Positions 6,611-16,576 are shown, counted from the stretch's first letter. The stretch: DNA of 64,000 nt from Flavobacterium supellecticarium (GCF_004801375.1 NZ_SSNZ01000002.1:910478-974477); one strand, 5' to 3'. Notes: generated from the letters alone by a model not told the origin. Numbers and translations: made by a program.

Positions 6611-7444
6611 CTAATTTACATATTTTAAAGATACCCAATTGTTCTTTTGGAACTTTTTAACATACGTCAGTCCTTTTTCGGTACAAGACGCATCGATAAA
6701 CGGAATATCCTCTTCGTAGAACCCACTTAGCAATAGGATACCGCCTTTATTCAGACGATCTACATAAGCCTGCATATCATTTAGTAAAATATTACGGTTG
6801 ATATTCGCTATGATCAAGTCGTATTGCTGATCCACTAATAACGAAGCATCGCCTTCGTAAACCGTGATGTGTTTACAGTTATTGCGTTCGGCATTTTCGA
6901 TCGAATTCAGATAGCACCAGTTGTCGATATCAATCGCATCGATAGGTTGTGCGCCACGCATTTCGGCTAAAATGGCTAAAATGGCTGTACCACATCCCAT
7001 ATCAAGGGTTTTCATTCCGGTTACATCCGTCTCCAACAAATGTTGCGCCATCATATAAGTCGTTTCGTGATGACCGGTTCCAAAACTCATTTTCGGCTCG
7101 ATTACGATATCGTATTGGGCATCGTTTTTTTCGTGGAAAGGCGCGCGAATCTGACAAATACCGTCAATGTCGATTGGTTCAAAATTCTTTTCCCATTCTT
7201 CATTCCAGTTTACCTGTTCGATTTCTTCTATAGTATAGGAAATGGTAAATTCCTCCGAATGTAAAATTTGTATATCGTCCAGGATATTTTCATTCCACAG
7301 CTCTTTTTGAACATAAGCGGAAAGCCCGTTTTGGGTTTCGATAAAACTTTCGAAAGCCGTTTCTCCCAGTTCGGCGATTAAAATTTCAGAGCCTAACTCT
7401 TTGGGTTCCACGGAGAAATGGTAACCTATATAATTATTTTGCAT
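6611..7444 (-). CDS. prmA: Ribosomal protein L11 methyltransferase
   Basis: A 277-residue SAM-dependent methyltransferase that modifies L11. The SAM-binding loop is 'TLDMGCGTAILAILAEMRGA', with 'DAIDID' as the acidic end of beta 2 and 'DLIIANINRNILL' as the NxxR-like catalytic segment. The 'SFGTGHHETT' motif precedes it. I chose the ATG at 7444 (MQNNYIGYHFSVEP). A longer frame from a GTG at 7489 would run through the -7 box at 7460-7467. It is cotranscribed with clpS. Confidence 0.93.
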   Translation of the reverse strand: MQNNYIGYHFSVEPKELGSEILIAELGETAFESFIETQNGLSAYVQKELWNENILDDIQILHSEEFTISYTIEEIEQVNWNEEWEKNFEPIDIDGICQIRAPFHEKNDAQYDIVIEPKMSFGTGHHETTYMMAQHLLETDVTGMKTLDMGCGTAILAILAEMRGAQPIDAIDIDNWCYLNSIENAERNNCKHITVYEGDASLLVDQQYDLIIANINRNILLNDMQAYVDRLNKGGILLLSGFYEEDIPFIDASCTEKGLTYVKKFQKNNWVSLKYVN

Positions 7445-7459
7445 AACATTAATTTTTCG

Positions 7460-7467
7460 CAAAGGTA
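7460..7467 (-). promoter_or_regulatory. -7 promoter element of prmA-clpS
   Basis: The minus strand reads TACCTTTG, 15 nt upstream of the chosen ATG. It argues against the upstream GTG start. Confidence 0.5.
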
Positions 7468-7502
7468 ACATTATCTTAATACCGTTCACTAATAAATAAC
7501 AT

Positions 7503-7510
7503 TAGTTTTG
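7503..7510 (+). promoter_or_regulatory. -7 promoter element of the porin gene
   Basis: TAGTTTTG fits TAnnTTTG, 23 nt before the ATG at 7534, divergent to the prmA promoter. Confidence 0.5.
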
Positions 7511-7533
7511 CTCTCAGATAACACAACACTAAC

Positions 7534-8751
7534 ATGAGAATACAACTAACTTTTGTTTTACTGTTCGTCGCAGCTGTATTACAGGCGCAGGACATTAAGA
7601 TTAGCACCAAAGATAACGATTTAAAATTAGCGGCATTGCCCTACTACAGCTACGGTAAGGGGCTTGGAATTACTTCTGCCGACAGCCTTTTCCAGCTAAA
7701 TATCCGTTTCCGGATGCAAAACCGAATCGGGTTTATCAAAAATGAAGGCGAAGACGATGCCTATGATGGACAAATCCGCCGTTTGCGTTTGCGTTTCGAC
7801 GGTTATGTAGGAAACCCGCATTTTCTGTATGTGTTGCAATTGTCGTTTGCACCAGGCGATGTAGGGGAAATCCACGATGGTGAAAACATCAATATTATCC
7901 GGGACGCGGCAGTTATTTACCGACCAAACCGAAACTGGAGTTTTACTTTCGGACAAACAAAATTACCGGGTAACCGTCAACGGGTCAATTCATCGGGAGC
8001 ATTACAGTTAACCGATCGTTCTATAAATAATGCCAAATTTAATATTGACCGGGATTTTGGACTTCAGGCATATTATCTGAATGAGAAAAAAGATCAGTTT
8101 TCCTATAATTTAAAAGCGGCCGTTACTACCGGAGAAGGTCGTAACTGGACTAAAAGCCCGGACAACGGTGTGGCTTTAACCGGAAAGATCGAATTATTTC
8201 CATTAGGATCGTTCACCAAAGACGGATCGAATTTTGAAGGGGATCTTGCCCGCGAAAAAACACCCAAATTATTATTTTCGGGAGCCTATCATCAGAATAA
8301 TAACGCCAGACGAACCCAAGGTCAGTTAGGAGACGATTTGTACCAACAAAAGACCTTACGTTCTTTTTTTGCCGATGCGATGTTTAAATATAACGGTTGG
8401 GCTGCTATGGCCACCTATATGTCCCGTGCGTCACATAATCCGGTGGCTGTTGATCCGTTGGATCCAACACTAACGAATTATGCCTATGTGGGACACGGAA
8501 TGGACTATCAGTTGAGTTATACCTTTCCGACGAATTATGAAATCATCGGGCGTTTTTCAACACAAAAAGCAAATAAGGATATCAAAGCTTTTACACCGGA
8601 TACCAACGAATATACCCTTGGTGTAACCAAATACCTTTGGGAGCATGCCTTTAAATTGCAAGCCGAATTTACCTACGATCGATTGAGTTTTAACGACGGA
8701 TCGACAAAAAACAACTGGTATGTTCGCTTCCAGATTGAAATAGGTATTTAA
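7534..8751 (+). CDS. Porin (OprO/OprP phosphate-selective porin family)
   Basis: A 405-residue outer-membrane protein. Residues 1-18 are a signal peptide (LQAQ). The barrel follows: 'FQLNIRFRMQNRIGF', 'GQIRRLRLRFDGYVGNPHFLYVLQLSF', 'VIYRPNRNWSFTFGQTKLPGNRQRVNSSG', ending in 'WYVRFQIEIGI' with the C-terminal beta signal. The 'RRLRLRFDGYV' strand and 'GQTKLPGNRQR' loop are typical of the Bacteroidota porin group annotated as OprO/OprP. Anion or phosphate selectivity is inferred only from the family. It is monocistronic. Confidence 0.8.
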   Translation: MRIQLTFVLLFVAAVLQAQDIKISTKDNDLKLAALPYYSYGKGLGITSADSLFQLNIRFRMQNRIGFIKNEGEDDAYDGQIRRLRLRFDGYVGNPHFLYVLQLSFAPGDVGEIHDGENINIIRDAAVIYRPNRNWSFTFGQTKLPGNRQRVNSSGALQLTDRSINNAKFNIDRDFGLQAYYLNEKKDQFSYNLKAAVTTGEGRNWTKSPDNGVALTGKIELFPLGSFTKDGSNFEGDLAREKTPKLLFSGAYHQNNNARRTQGQLGDDLYQQKTLRSFFADAMFKYNGWAAMATYMSRASHNPVAVDPLDPTLTNYAYVGHGMDYQLSYTFPTNYEIIGRFSTQKANKDIKAFTPDTNEYTLGVTKYLWEHAFKLQAEFTYDRLSFNDGSTKNNWYVRFQIEIGI

Positions 8752-8773
8752 AAAGAATACTCATATGAAGAGG

Positions 8774-8804
8774 CACCTGACAAGTTTCGAAAACCTGTCA
8801 GGTG
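8774..8804. repeat. Dispersed palindromic repeat, copy 1 (possible terminator)
   Basis: An inverted repeat with 9-bp arms CACCTGACA/TGTCAGGTG around a GTTTCGAAAAC-like core, followed by TTTTCTTTT. The same palindrome occurs at 42907-42939 (13-bp perfect arms) and, degraded, at 57256-57286. It lies in the interval between the porin and the nitronate monooxygenase gene, where it could also end both transcripts. Confidence 0.7.
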
Positions 8805-8856
8805 TTTTCTTTTAGAGTGTATTTTTCTTTTAAAGAATAAAACAGATAAGGTGTTT

Positions 8857-9918
8857 TTAGTATGTTAGTTCTGCCTGTCGGATCAATTCGCGGAAAATCG
8901 CGGCACAATCCGGTAAATGGATTTTTGGTGCGGATTGTCCCGACCATAAATTGGTAAAATCACCTTTATTTAGTTGTTGGGCTTTTTGGCGCAATGCGGT
9001 CGTCAGACTATTTTGTATCGGATAGGGAAGTGGTGTGAAACCGGAATGTTCCACTTCGGTCATAAATTGATTTTGCAAACCGCGAGCCCATCGTCCGGAA
9101 AACGCAAGGGTAAGTTGACTATCGGTATCTTTTGCCGTCAAGACCGCCTGCTGATAAGCCGGTATAGCGAGACTTTCGGTTGTGGCAATAAAAGCCGTTC
9201 CGATTTGCACCGCGGAAGCGCCCATCGCAAAAGCCGCTTTAATGGTTTTCCCATCGTTGATTGCACCGGATGCTAAAACTGGTTTACCAATGCGATTCAT
9301 AATTTGCGGAACCAATGCCATCACGCCAACTTGTGGTAACGGAATCGTTTCCAGAAAAGTACCACGATGACCGCCGGCTTCAATACCTTGTGCTGTGATC
9401 ATATCGACACCTTTTTGGTCTAATAGCAGCGCTTCTTCCAAACAAGTCGCCGTTCCAATTAAAATGGCGCCACTGGCTTTTAATTTCTGCAGCCATTCAT
9501 CATCCGGAATCCCAAACGTAAAGCTTACAATAGGGATTTGTTCGGCAATCAGAATATCAATTTGTGTTTTATACGAATAAAAAGAGAGTGTTTCCAAGTG
9601 TAACTCCGGGAATTCCAAACCGTATTTTTTACCAAGTCCAACCAGGAAATCCTGCATTTGTGACGCTTTAGCCAAATCCACTTCCGGGATGGCATGTGCA
9701 AACAGATTTACCGCAAACGGACGTTGGGTGAGTTGTTTGGTTTTTTGGATTAATTCGGTTGTTTTTTCGGGTGATAAACCGCCAACGGGAAGTGATCCCA
9801 ATCCGCCTTCATTGGCAATGGCGGCCACCATTTCGGGAGTGGTTACGCCCAACATTGGTGCTTGAACGATTGGATATTGAATTTGTAATTTCTGGGTAAT
9901 GGAATCGAATCGGTTCAT
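8857..9918 (-). CDS. Nitronate monooxygenase / NAD(P)H-dependent flavin oxidoreductase
   Basis: A 353-residue FMN-dependent TIM-barrel enzyme of the 2-nitropropane dioxygenase family. Key stretches are 'YPIVQAPMLGVTTPEMVAAIANEGGLGSLP' at the start, 'GVDMITAQGIEAGGHRG' in the middle, 'PQIMNRIGKPVLASGAINDGKTIKAAFAMGASAVQIGTAFIAT' (flavin phosphate binding) and a C-terminal 'LWSGQSAPKI'. The family oxidises alkyl nitronates, though some members are reductases of quinones or enoyl groups. A monocistronic gene with its own -7 box. Confidence 0.88.
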   Translation of the reverse strand: MNRFDSITQKLQIQYPIVQAPMLGVTTPEMVAAIANEGGLGSLPVGGLSPEKTTELIQKTKQLTQRPFAVNLFAHAIPEVDLAKASQMQDFLVGLGKKYGLEFPELHLETLSFYSYKTQIDILIAEQIPIVSFTFGIPDDEWLQKLKASGAILIGTATCLEEALLLDQKGVDMITAQGIEAGGHRGTFLETIPLPQVGVMALVPQIMNRIGKPVLASGAINDGKTIKAAFAMGASAVQIGTAFIATTESLAIPAYQQAVLTAKDTDSQLTLAFSGRWARGLQNQFMTEVEHSGFTPLPYPIQNSLTTALRQKAQQLNKGDFTNLWSGQSAPKIHLPDCAAIFRELIRQAELTY

Positions 9919-9932
9919 GGTAAATGTTTTCT

Positions 9933-9940
9933 CAAATTTA
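9933..9940 (-). promoter_or_regulatory. -7 promoter element of the nitronate monooxygenase gene
   Basis: The minus strand reads TAAATTTG, 14 nt upstream of the ATG at 9918. Confidence 0.45.
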
Positions 9941-9993
9941 TGAAAATGGCCGCCGTAAAACCGGGTTTGGGATATATTTAACGCCCAAAAATC

Positions 9994-10027
9994 AAAAACC
10001 GGATTGGAGGCGAATCCAACCCGGCTT
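9994..10027 (-). terminator. Terminator of the large T9SS protein gene
   Basis: An inverted repeat (CCGG.TTGGAT ... ATCCAA.CCGG with small internal mismatches) followed on the minus strand by TTTTTG, about 20 bp after the stop at 10049. Confidence 0.65.
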
Positions 10028-10048
10028 TCTTCCTAAAAATATAATAAA

Positions 10049-13000
10049 CTACTTAACAACCAGTTTTTGGGTAAGGCCTTCATCCGTTTGGATCAGATAC
10101 ATTCCTGCCGTCAGTTTTGACGTGTTGATCAACAGTGCGTTTTTCTCCGACTGGATTAATTTCCCGGTCAAATCGTATAGCGAATAGCTGGCCATACGGT
10201 TAAAATAAACCACACCTTTTGTCGATGGATTCGGGAAAACAGTAAAGGTTTTCGGAGCGTGTACAAAATCATCGTTGGTTAGATTGGCTGTATTCACTTC
10301 ATACATACTAATCGTACCACTGATTTCGTTGGCTATAGCTACATAATTTTTATTGTTCGGGCTATCGGCCGCTTTGATAAAGGTAACACCTTCCGGACCA
10401 AAATCACCGGAATATGCCGATGTGCTACGACTGTTTTTATAGTCAACGAATTTTACATCGCTTGGATTGGTTACATCATACACCATCACACCACCAACGC
10501 GCTCCAGCGTTATAAAAGCAAAGGTTTTACCGGCAATTTGCGTTAGCGTAACACCTTCCGGCTCCGGACCTTTGGCGCGGCTTCTTCCTTTTTTAACGTT
10601 ATCACCATGATCGGCATTAAAAATCGGACTGATGGATGGTGTCATAGCCGTATACATTTCGAAATCGTCGCCGCTGTCGAATACGATCGCTTTGGTATCG
10701 GCATTAAAGATGGAAAACGAACGGGAACCTAAAATTTTGATTTCTTCAAAGTCGGCATCCGCATCGGTATTTCCGTTAAGATTGGTCACGCGTAATCGCC
10801 CGGCGTTGTGGTTTTGTTTTAAAACCGAGGCATTCGGGAAAATAGCAGGATCTAAAGTATAAGTATTGGCACCAACCGTAGTTCTTTCGGTTAAACCGGC
10901 ATATTCTTTTTCGTCACCTTCGTTGGCCATAACCAGATAGGTTGTTCCGTTAACCGTGTAATTCGCTACGGCATCCGGTATATAATACGCCTGAATGGGC
11001 CAGTTGGCAATCAATACTTCGTTATTATTATCGGAAATATCCATACCGTTACCCGGCAGACTGATATCTTTTGTGCCTAAAGCCCAGATATCGGAAATCG
11101 TTTTGGTAACCAGATCAATTTCGGCAATGGCGTTATTTTCCTGAAGGGTTACCCATGCTTTTTGAGAATCAGGACGAATCGTGATGTATTCCGGTTCCAA
11201 ATCCTGTGCCAGCGTACTGGTACTTTTGGTTTTACGCACTCCTGAAGCGATAAGAGCGGCTTCCTGTGCATTAAAAGCGGTAAATGAAGCCGTAGTAACA
11301 TTAGCCTGCGTTAAGGAAGCGATTCCGCCGGAAATATCGATAATGGAAACCGAACCTTCCGGATCTACGGTATAAGCATCGTTTGGTTGTCCTTCGTTGG
11401 CGGTTAAAACCTTTGTTCCGTCCGGTGTAAACGTTACCATATCGGGTAGCGCCCCTACGGTTACCTGTTTTAAAAACGTCCCATTCGTGTCGAAAAACAC
11501 CACCGATCCGTTTAATTGTTCGTTAGCATTAGGCGAAGCAACGGCTACCACTCCGTTTTTAACGGCTACACTGGTGATACCGCCATACGGAGCCATATTA
11601 ATAGAGTTGATCACACTTAAACTGGTTGGATTCGAAAAATCGATGATCTCCAGTTTGTCGGAAATAGCACTAATCGTAAAAAGACGTTGCGTAGCCGGAT
11701 CATGTACGATGATTTCGCACGAGCTGGTACTTGCTCCCGATGGGTCAAAACTACCCACGTATTCCAATTGGATATCGTTCGTTGGGCTAGGCGCCTGACG
11801 GTCGTTGTCTTTGATATATACGGTTGCCATTGGATTTCCGGTGATCGATAAACCAACCGGGTTTTCAAGACTTAGTACAAAATATTCGGCATGTTGTTCT
11901 TCCTGTGTATCGTCGATAATCGGAATTGAAATGGTTTGGGTTGTATTACTACCGGCTGTAAAATGTAAGGTCTGGGTTTGTAATGTAAAGTCATTTTGAT
12001 CGGCCGTACTAAACGGAGCTGCTTTTACCACCAAATCTACCGAAGCATTAGCAGGATTGGTCAGATTTAGGTTAAATGACAAGGTTCCGTGGTTTTCGTT
12101 TACCGTAACGAAATTGGACGCCATTGCAATTTTAGTGTCGAAAGCTACCGTCGAAAACTGAATTGCGGCACTGTTTGTTAACGCATTGTCATGCATATCT
12201 TCGATTTGATTAGGGGCTAATAACACTGCATAAGTCGCACTGTTGCTAAGTGTTTGTAGCGGACTAATCGTGATGGTGTTATTGCTAAATGTGGCGTCAA
12301 ATGGTACAGAAGTTCCGGTAACACCACCTAAACGTAGTTCTACTAAAGCATCGACATTGGTATTCGTAATAGGCGAATTGTCAATTAAGCGGACATCTTC
12401 ATTAAACGAAATCGTAGGTTGCGTATTGATGGCTACGTTAGTCGCGTTATGCGTTGGATTAAAAGTAGCTACCGGAGAAGAGGTATCGTTACCACCGGCA
12501 GTAGAACCGGTAATGGTAAGATTGTCAAAACGGTTGTTTCCGCTGGAACCGGCAGCTGTGCTACCTCCGAATTCAATTTTTAGGGCAAAATTAGGGTTGT
12601 TGGCGGCACCTGCGATTCCGGAGAAATCAAGGGTTACCACTTCATAGGTAGGTTCTGTTTGTGGTGCATAGGTTGTAACGGCCAATTCGGTCGTGATAAA
12701 ATCGGTTCCGTTTAACGTATACGAATAATTTTGAGACGAAGCGCCCTGAGTGGTACGGGTCGTTGCAAATTTGATGATGATATTCTGATATCCGGTAGTA
12801 GGTGCTGTAACCAGTAGTGCGCGGGTGTTACTCGGATTTCTTGGGCGCAAACCCAATCCGGCTGCATCACCGTTTTGTGCGTTTAATGCCGATCCGGCTA
12901 CATTGTCCATATATCCGGCACCGGTTCCGGGATAGGTAATCTGCGTTCCGGTTGGAATTAATGAAGCATCGGGAGCTACGGTTGTTAACGTTCCGGATGG

Positions 13001-13114
13001 AAGAGCATTAAAATTCCAGTAGTGAATTTGCTGTGTCTGTCCCCAGGTAAAGGTCGATCCCATAAAAAGGAACAGGCGTAACAGCTTCTTTTTAGAAGTG
13101 TAAAATTGTGTCAT
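10049..13114 (-). CDS. Secreted choice-of-anchor I family protein with Ig-like, Calx-beta and T9SS type A sorting domains
   Basis: A 1021-residue exported protein. In order: signal peptide (to about residue 26, TWGQ); a lamin-tail-like or jelly-roll region 'IHYWNFNALPSGTL' to about 210; a bacterial Ig-like domain (about 215-330, 'ATFNPTHNATNVAINTQPTISFNEDV'); a Calx-beta-like domain (about 335-440); a long beta-propeller-like 'choice-of-anchor I' region (about 450-940, with 'LEYVGSFDPSGASTSSCEI', 'LTANEGQPND' and 'DPEGSVSIIDIS'); and a C-terminal T9SS type A domain ('TVFPNPSTKGVVYF' to 'GMYLIQTDEGLTQKLVVK'). Surface or secreted; some relatives are linked to alkaline phosphatase-like proteins, but I see no catalytic residues to support an activity. 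ATG at 13114 preferred over an upstream TTG at 13138. Confidence 0.85.
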   Translation of the reverse strand: MTQFYTSKKKLLRLFLFMGSTFTWGQTQQIHYWNFNALPSGTLTTVAPDASLIPTGTQITYPGTGAGYMDNVAGSALNAQNGDAAGLGLRPRNPSNTRALLVTAPTTGYQNIIIKFATTRTTQGASSQNYSYTLNGTDFITTELAVTTYAPQTEPTYEVVTLDFSGIAGAANNPNFALKIEFGGSTAAGSSGNNRFDNLTITGSTAGGNDTSSPVATFNPTHNATNVAINTQPTISFNEDVRLIDNSPITNTNVDALVELRLGGVTGTSVPFDATFSNNTITISPLQTLSNSATYAVLLAPNQIEDMHDNALTNSAAIQFSTVAFDTKIAMASNFVTVNENHGTLSFNLNLTNPANASVDLVVKAAPFSTADQNDFTLQTQTLHFTAGSNTTQTISIPIIDDTQEEQHAEYFVLSLENPVGLSITGNPMATVYIKDNDRQAPSPTNDIQLEYVGSFDPSGASTSSCEIIVHDPATQRLFTISAISDKLEIIDFSNPTSLSVINSINMAPYGGITSVAVKNGVVAVASPNANEQLNGSVVFFDTNGTFLKQVTVGALPDMVTFTPDGTKVLTANEGQPNDAYTVDPEGSVSIIDISGGIASLTQANVTTASFTAFNAQEAALIASGVRKTKSTSTLAQDLEPEYITIRPDSQKAWVTLQENNAIAEIDLVTKTISDIWALGTKDISLPGNGMDISDNNNEVLIANWPIQAYYIPDAVANYTVNGTTYLVMANEGDEKEYAGLTERTTVGANTYTLDPAIFPNASVLKQNHNAGRLRVTNLNGNTDADADFEEIKILGSRSFSIFNADTKAIVFDSGDDFEMYTAMTPSISPIFNADHGDNVKKGRSRAKGPEPEGVTLTQIAGKTFAFITLERVGGVMVYDVTNPSDVKFVDYKNSRSTSAYSGDFGPEGVTFIKAADSPNNKNYVAIANEISGTISMYEVNTANLTNDDFVHAPKTFTVFPNPSTKGVVYFNRMASYSLYDLTGKLIQSEKNALLINTSKLTAGMYLIQTDEGLTQKLVVK

Positions 13115-13375
13115 GTGTGTTGTTTTGGTTGGGTACAAAAGTCAAGTTTTTGGGTTAGGGGAGTATTAACTTAAAAATAAATCGTTGTAAGAGAATGTTT
13201 AAGAATAGGTTAGGAAGGTAATCCTATGAAGAACCGGATGTTAAATTAATTTTTCGATTGACGCGTATCGTTATAAAAAAAAACAGACAAAAAGGTTTGT
13301 TTTAAGAAAGGTTTATCATTTTTAACAGCTATTAAATATTACGTTAAAAAGCGTTAATAGGAGTTTGTTTTTAAG

Positions 13376-13383
13376 TACTTTTG
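13376..13383 (+). promoter_or_regulatory. -7 promoter element of ccsBA
   Basis: TACTTTTG, 31 nt before the ATG at 13415. The nearest TTTG upstream (13364-13367) is too close to be the -33 element. Confidence 0.45.
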
Positions 13384-13414
13384 CGACAATTTATAAAAAA
13401 CAAATCCAATCACC

Positions 13415-16400
13415 ATGGGTAAAAAAATAGTCTCATTTTTGTTCTCCACGCGTTTAATGGCTTTCCTGTTTATTTTCTTTGCAGCAGCGATGGCCGTAGG
13501 AACGTTTATTGAAAACGATTATAATACCACGACAGCCCGTATTCTGATTTACAATACGAAATGGTTCGAAGGTATTATGGCGATCTTCCTGATCAACTTT
13601 TTTGGAAATATCAAACGCTACCAATTGCATAAAAAAGAGAAATGGGCTACGCTATTGCTGCATTTGTCTTTTATTTTTATCATTTTGGGAGCTTTTATCA
13701 CCCGTTATATCAGTTATGAAGGCGTGATGCCGATCCGCGAAGGCGAAAGTTCCAATCAGATTTTTTCAGACAGAACATATCTGACTGTTTTTGTAGATGG
13801 TGATTACCAGGGTGAAATGCGTAGAAGAACCTTTGAACAAAGAGCTTTATTCTCACCGGTGACCAATAACGATTTTACGATTTCCAAGAAGTTTAATGAA
13901 ACGCCATTTGAAATCCGTTATAAAGACTTTATAATGGGGGCCAAAGAGGTGATCAAACCAAGCGAAAAGGGGACATTATTTTTAAAACTCGTGGAATCCG
14001 GAGACGGAACCCGTCACGAGCATTACCTTAAAGAAGGAGAAGTGCAAAATATCCATAATGTGTTGTTTGCGTTTAATAAGCCAACTGAAGGAGCGATTAA
14101 TATCATAAAAGAAGGCGATAAATATTCGATAAAATCACCATTTGAAGGAAACTTTATGCGAATGGCCGACCAGATGAAAGGTGATGTTGCCAAAGATACG
14201 GTTCAGGATTTGATGTTCCGTTCCTTGTATAATATGGGCGGTACGCAATTTGTACTACCGGAGCCAGCCATAAAAGGTGTTGTAGCCTTCGAATCGAACA
14301 ACAACTTTAAAGACGATAAATCCGACGATGCGTTGGTGTTAACCGTAACTGTTGGAAACGAAGAACACGAAGTAACCCTATTGGGAGCCAGAGGAAAAAT
14401 GGGGGTGCCGAATTCCTTTAAACTGGGGAATCTGGAGTTTACTATGATGTACGGAAGTAAAGTATATGAAACACCGTTTAAAATCCGTTTAAATGATTTC
14501 GTAGCCGAAAAATATCCGGGAACGGAAAAAAGCTACTCGTCTTTTGAAAGTAAAGTAACCGTACTCGATGGTGCGGAACAACGCGATGAACGTATCTATA
14601 TGAATCACATTTTGGACTATAAAGGATTCCGTTTCTTCCAATCGTCATTCGATCCGGACGAAAAAGGAACCGTTTTATCGGTAAACCACGATTCGTGGGG
14701 AACCAATATAACCTATTTGGGTTATTTCTTATTGTATATTGGACTTATGGCGATCTTATTCGATAAAAATAGCCGATTTGGCGATCTGAAAAAGAAACTG
14801 GAAAAGGTACGTACGAAAAAAGCAAAATTACTACCGCTTATTGCCTTATTGTTATCGTTTAGCGGTTTTGCGCAAAACAACCACCAACATCAGATGCCAA
14901 CGCCAAAACAAATCGACTCCTTACTAACCAAATATAAAGTAAGCGACGAAGAAGCGGCAAAATTTGGCCGATTGGTAATTCAGGATCAGGGTGGACGTAT
15001 GAAGCCTATCAATACGTTTTCATCCGAACTATTACGAAAAGTAAGCAAACAGGATCATTATAAAGGAATGAATTCCGATCAGGCATTCCTGTCGATGACA
15101 CAATTCCCGCAGGTATGGTATAACGTTCCGTTGATCTATATGAAAAAAGACAACGACAGTATCCATAAATTAATCGGAGTGTCGTTGGGTGAAAAATATG
15201 CCCCATTGGTAAGTTTCTTCGACGAAAGAGGAAACTACAAACTGGCTGGTGTTTTGGACGAAGCTTATAAAGCAGCGGTTCCAAACCAATTCCAGAAAGA
15301 CTTTATTGAAGCCGATAAAAAAGTAAACCTGTTGTATTCGGCGTTAAGTGGTCAGATTTTAAAAGTATTCCCGGTTCCGAACGATCCGAATAACAAATGG
15401 GTATCGTTTCTGGAAGTGAACGAGCAAACGCATACCGCTTTGGATTCCATTAAAAACGTCATTCCGTATTATTTAAGCAGTATCGACAAAGCCGCAATTT
15501 CAGGCGATTATAAACTGTCGGACAGCTTGCTAAAAGGATTGGAAAATTACCAGATCAAATACGGATCGAAAGTACGTCCAAGCGATAAAAAAATCGATAC
15601 GGAAATTCTGTATAACAAATACGATATTTTCAAAAAGCTATTCTCCTGGTATATGTATGCCGGAGTGTTGATGTTCCTTTTTGTGATCATCAAAATTTTC
15701 AAAACCAATAAAACGGTTAACATACTGGTAAAAATCAGCCATGCGATCATTGCGGTACTATTTGTATTGCATACCGCCGGATTGATTTTCCGTTGGTACA
15801 TCTCCGGTCACGCACCATGGAGTGATGCTTACGAATCGATGATCTACGTAGGATGGGCAACCATGTTCTTCGGATTGGCATTCGGACGAAAATCGGAATT
15901 AACGGTAGCTTCGACAGCCTTTGTAGCGTCCATGATCCTGATGGTAGCACACTGGAGTTGGATGGATCCGGCTATTGCCAATCTGCAACCGGTATTAAAT
16001 TCGTATTGGTTGATGATCCACGTGGCGGTTATCGTAGGAAGTTACGGTCCGTTTACGTTGGGAATGATTCTGGGAATTGTAGCGTTATTGCTAATGGTGT
16101 TTACGAACGAAAAGAACAAAGAAAAAATGAACCTGAATATTCAGGAGATTACTTATATCAACGAAATGGCGCTTACGGTTGGATTGGTGATGTTAACGAT
16201 CGGTAACTTCCTGGGCGGACAATGGGCTAATGAAAGCTGGGGACGTTATTGGGGTTGGGATCCGAAAGAAACCTGGGCGTTGATCAGTATTATGGTATAC
16301 GCTTTTGTTATCCATATGCGTCTGGTTCCGGCCATGCGTGGTAAATGGATTTATAATGCGATTAGTGTTTATGCCTTCTATTCTATTCTAATGACCTATT

Positions 16401-16555
16401 TTGGAGTAAACTTCTACCTGTCCGGTTTGCATTCGTATGCCAAAGGAGATAAAGTGGTAACGCCAAACTTCGTGTATTATTCACTGGCTTTGGTGACGTT
16501 GTTGGTAGCATTGGCCTATTACAAAAACAAAAAATACCTGCATAAAAAGAAATAA
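13415..16555 (+). CDS. ccsBA: Cytochrome c biogenesis protein CcsB-CcsA fusion (System II haem lyase)
   Basis: A 1046-residue fusion. Residues 1-460 are ResB/CcsB-like: two helices near the N-terminus, a large periplasmic beta-rich part, and a helix at about 430-450. A linker follows with a second hydrophobic segment ('LLPLIALLLSFSGFAQ') and a periplasmic region (to about 730). Residues about 735-1045 form CcsA, with 'WYISGHAPWSDAYESMIYVGW', 'LMIHVAVIVGSYGPF' and 'VIHMRLVPAM' histidines and the haem-binding WWD motif 'GGQWANESWGRYWGWDPKETWALIS'. It exports haem and attaches it to apocytochrome c in the periplasm. No cytochrome gene is adjacent. A hairpin follows the stop. Confidence 0.93.
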   Translation: MGKKIVSFLFSTRLMAFLFIFFAAAMAVGTFIENDYNTTTARILIYNTKWFEGIMAIFLINFFGNIKRYQLHKKEKWATLLLHLSFIFIILGAFITRYISYEGVMPIREGESSNQIFSDRTYLTVFVDGDYQGEMRRRTFEQRALFSPVTNNDFTISKKFNETPFEIRYKDFIMGAKEVIKPSEKGTLFLKLVESGDGTRHEHYLKEGEVQNIHNVLFAFNKPTEGAINIIKEGDKYSIKSPFEGNFMRMADQMKGDVAKDTVQDLMFRSLYNMGGTQFVLPEPAIKGVVAFESNNNFKDDKSDDALVLTVTVGNEEHEVTLLGARGKMGVPNSFKLGNLEFTMMYGSKVYETPFKIRLNDFVAEKYPGTEKSYSSFESKVTVLDGAEQRDERIYMNHILDYKGFRFFQSSFDPDEKGTVLSVNHDSWGTNITYLGYFLLYIGLMAILFDKNSRFGDLKKKLEKVRTKKAKLLPLIALLLSFSGFAQNNHQHQMPTPKQIDSLLTKYKVSDEEAAKFGRLVIQDQGGRMKPINTFSSELLRKVSKQDHYKGMNSDQAFLSMTQFPQVWYNVPLIYMKKDNDSIHKLIGVSLGEKYAPLVSFFDERGNYKLAGVLDEAYKAAVPNQFQKDFIEADKKVNLLYSALSGQILKVFPVPNDPNNKWVSFLEVNEQTHTALDSIKNVIPYYLSSIDKAAISGDYKLSDSLLKGLENYQIKYGSKVRPSDKKIDTEILYNKYDIFKKLFSWYMYAGVLMFLFVIIKIFKTNKTVNILVKISHAIIAVLFVLHTAGLIFRWYISGHAPWSDAYESMIYVGWATMFFGLAFGRKSELTVASTAFVASMILMVAHWSWMDPAIANLQPVLNSYWLMIHVAVIVGSYGPFTLGMILGIVALLLMVFTNEKNKEKMNLNIQEITYINEMALTVGLVMLTIGNFLGGQWANESWGRYWGWDPKETWALISIMVYAFVIHMRLVPAMRGKWIYNAISVYAFYSILMTYFGVNFYLSGLHSYAKGDKVVTPNFVYYSLALVTLLVALAYYKNKKYLHKKK

Positions 16556-16576
16556 TAGCCAAATAATAAAATGATG

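Noticed and set aside
10632..12647. Several plus-strand frames of 60-134 codons opposite the large T9SS gene
   Set aside because: They are antisense shadows of a repeat-rich coding region, with no starts in a promoter context.
14820..14900. Signal peptide inside ccsBA as the start of a separate gene
   Set aside because: The frame is continuous with the CcsB part, and the CcsB-CcsA fusion with an internal hydrophobic segment is usual in this phylum.
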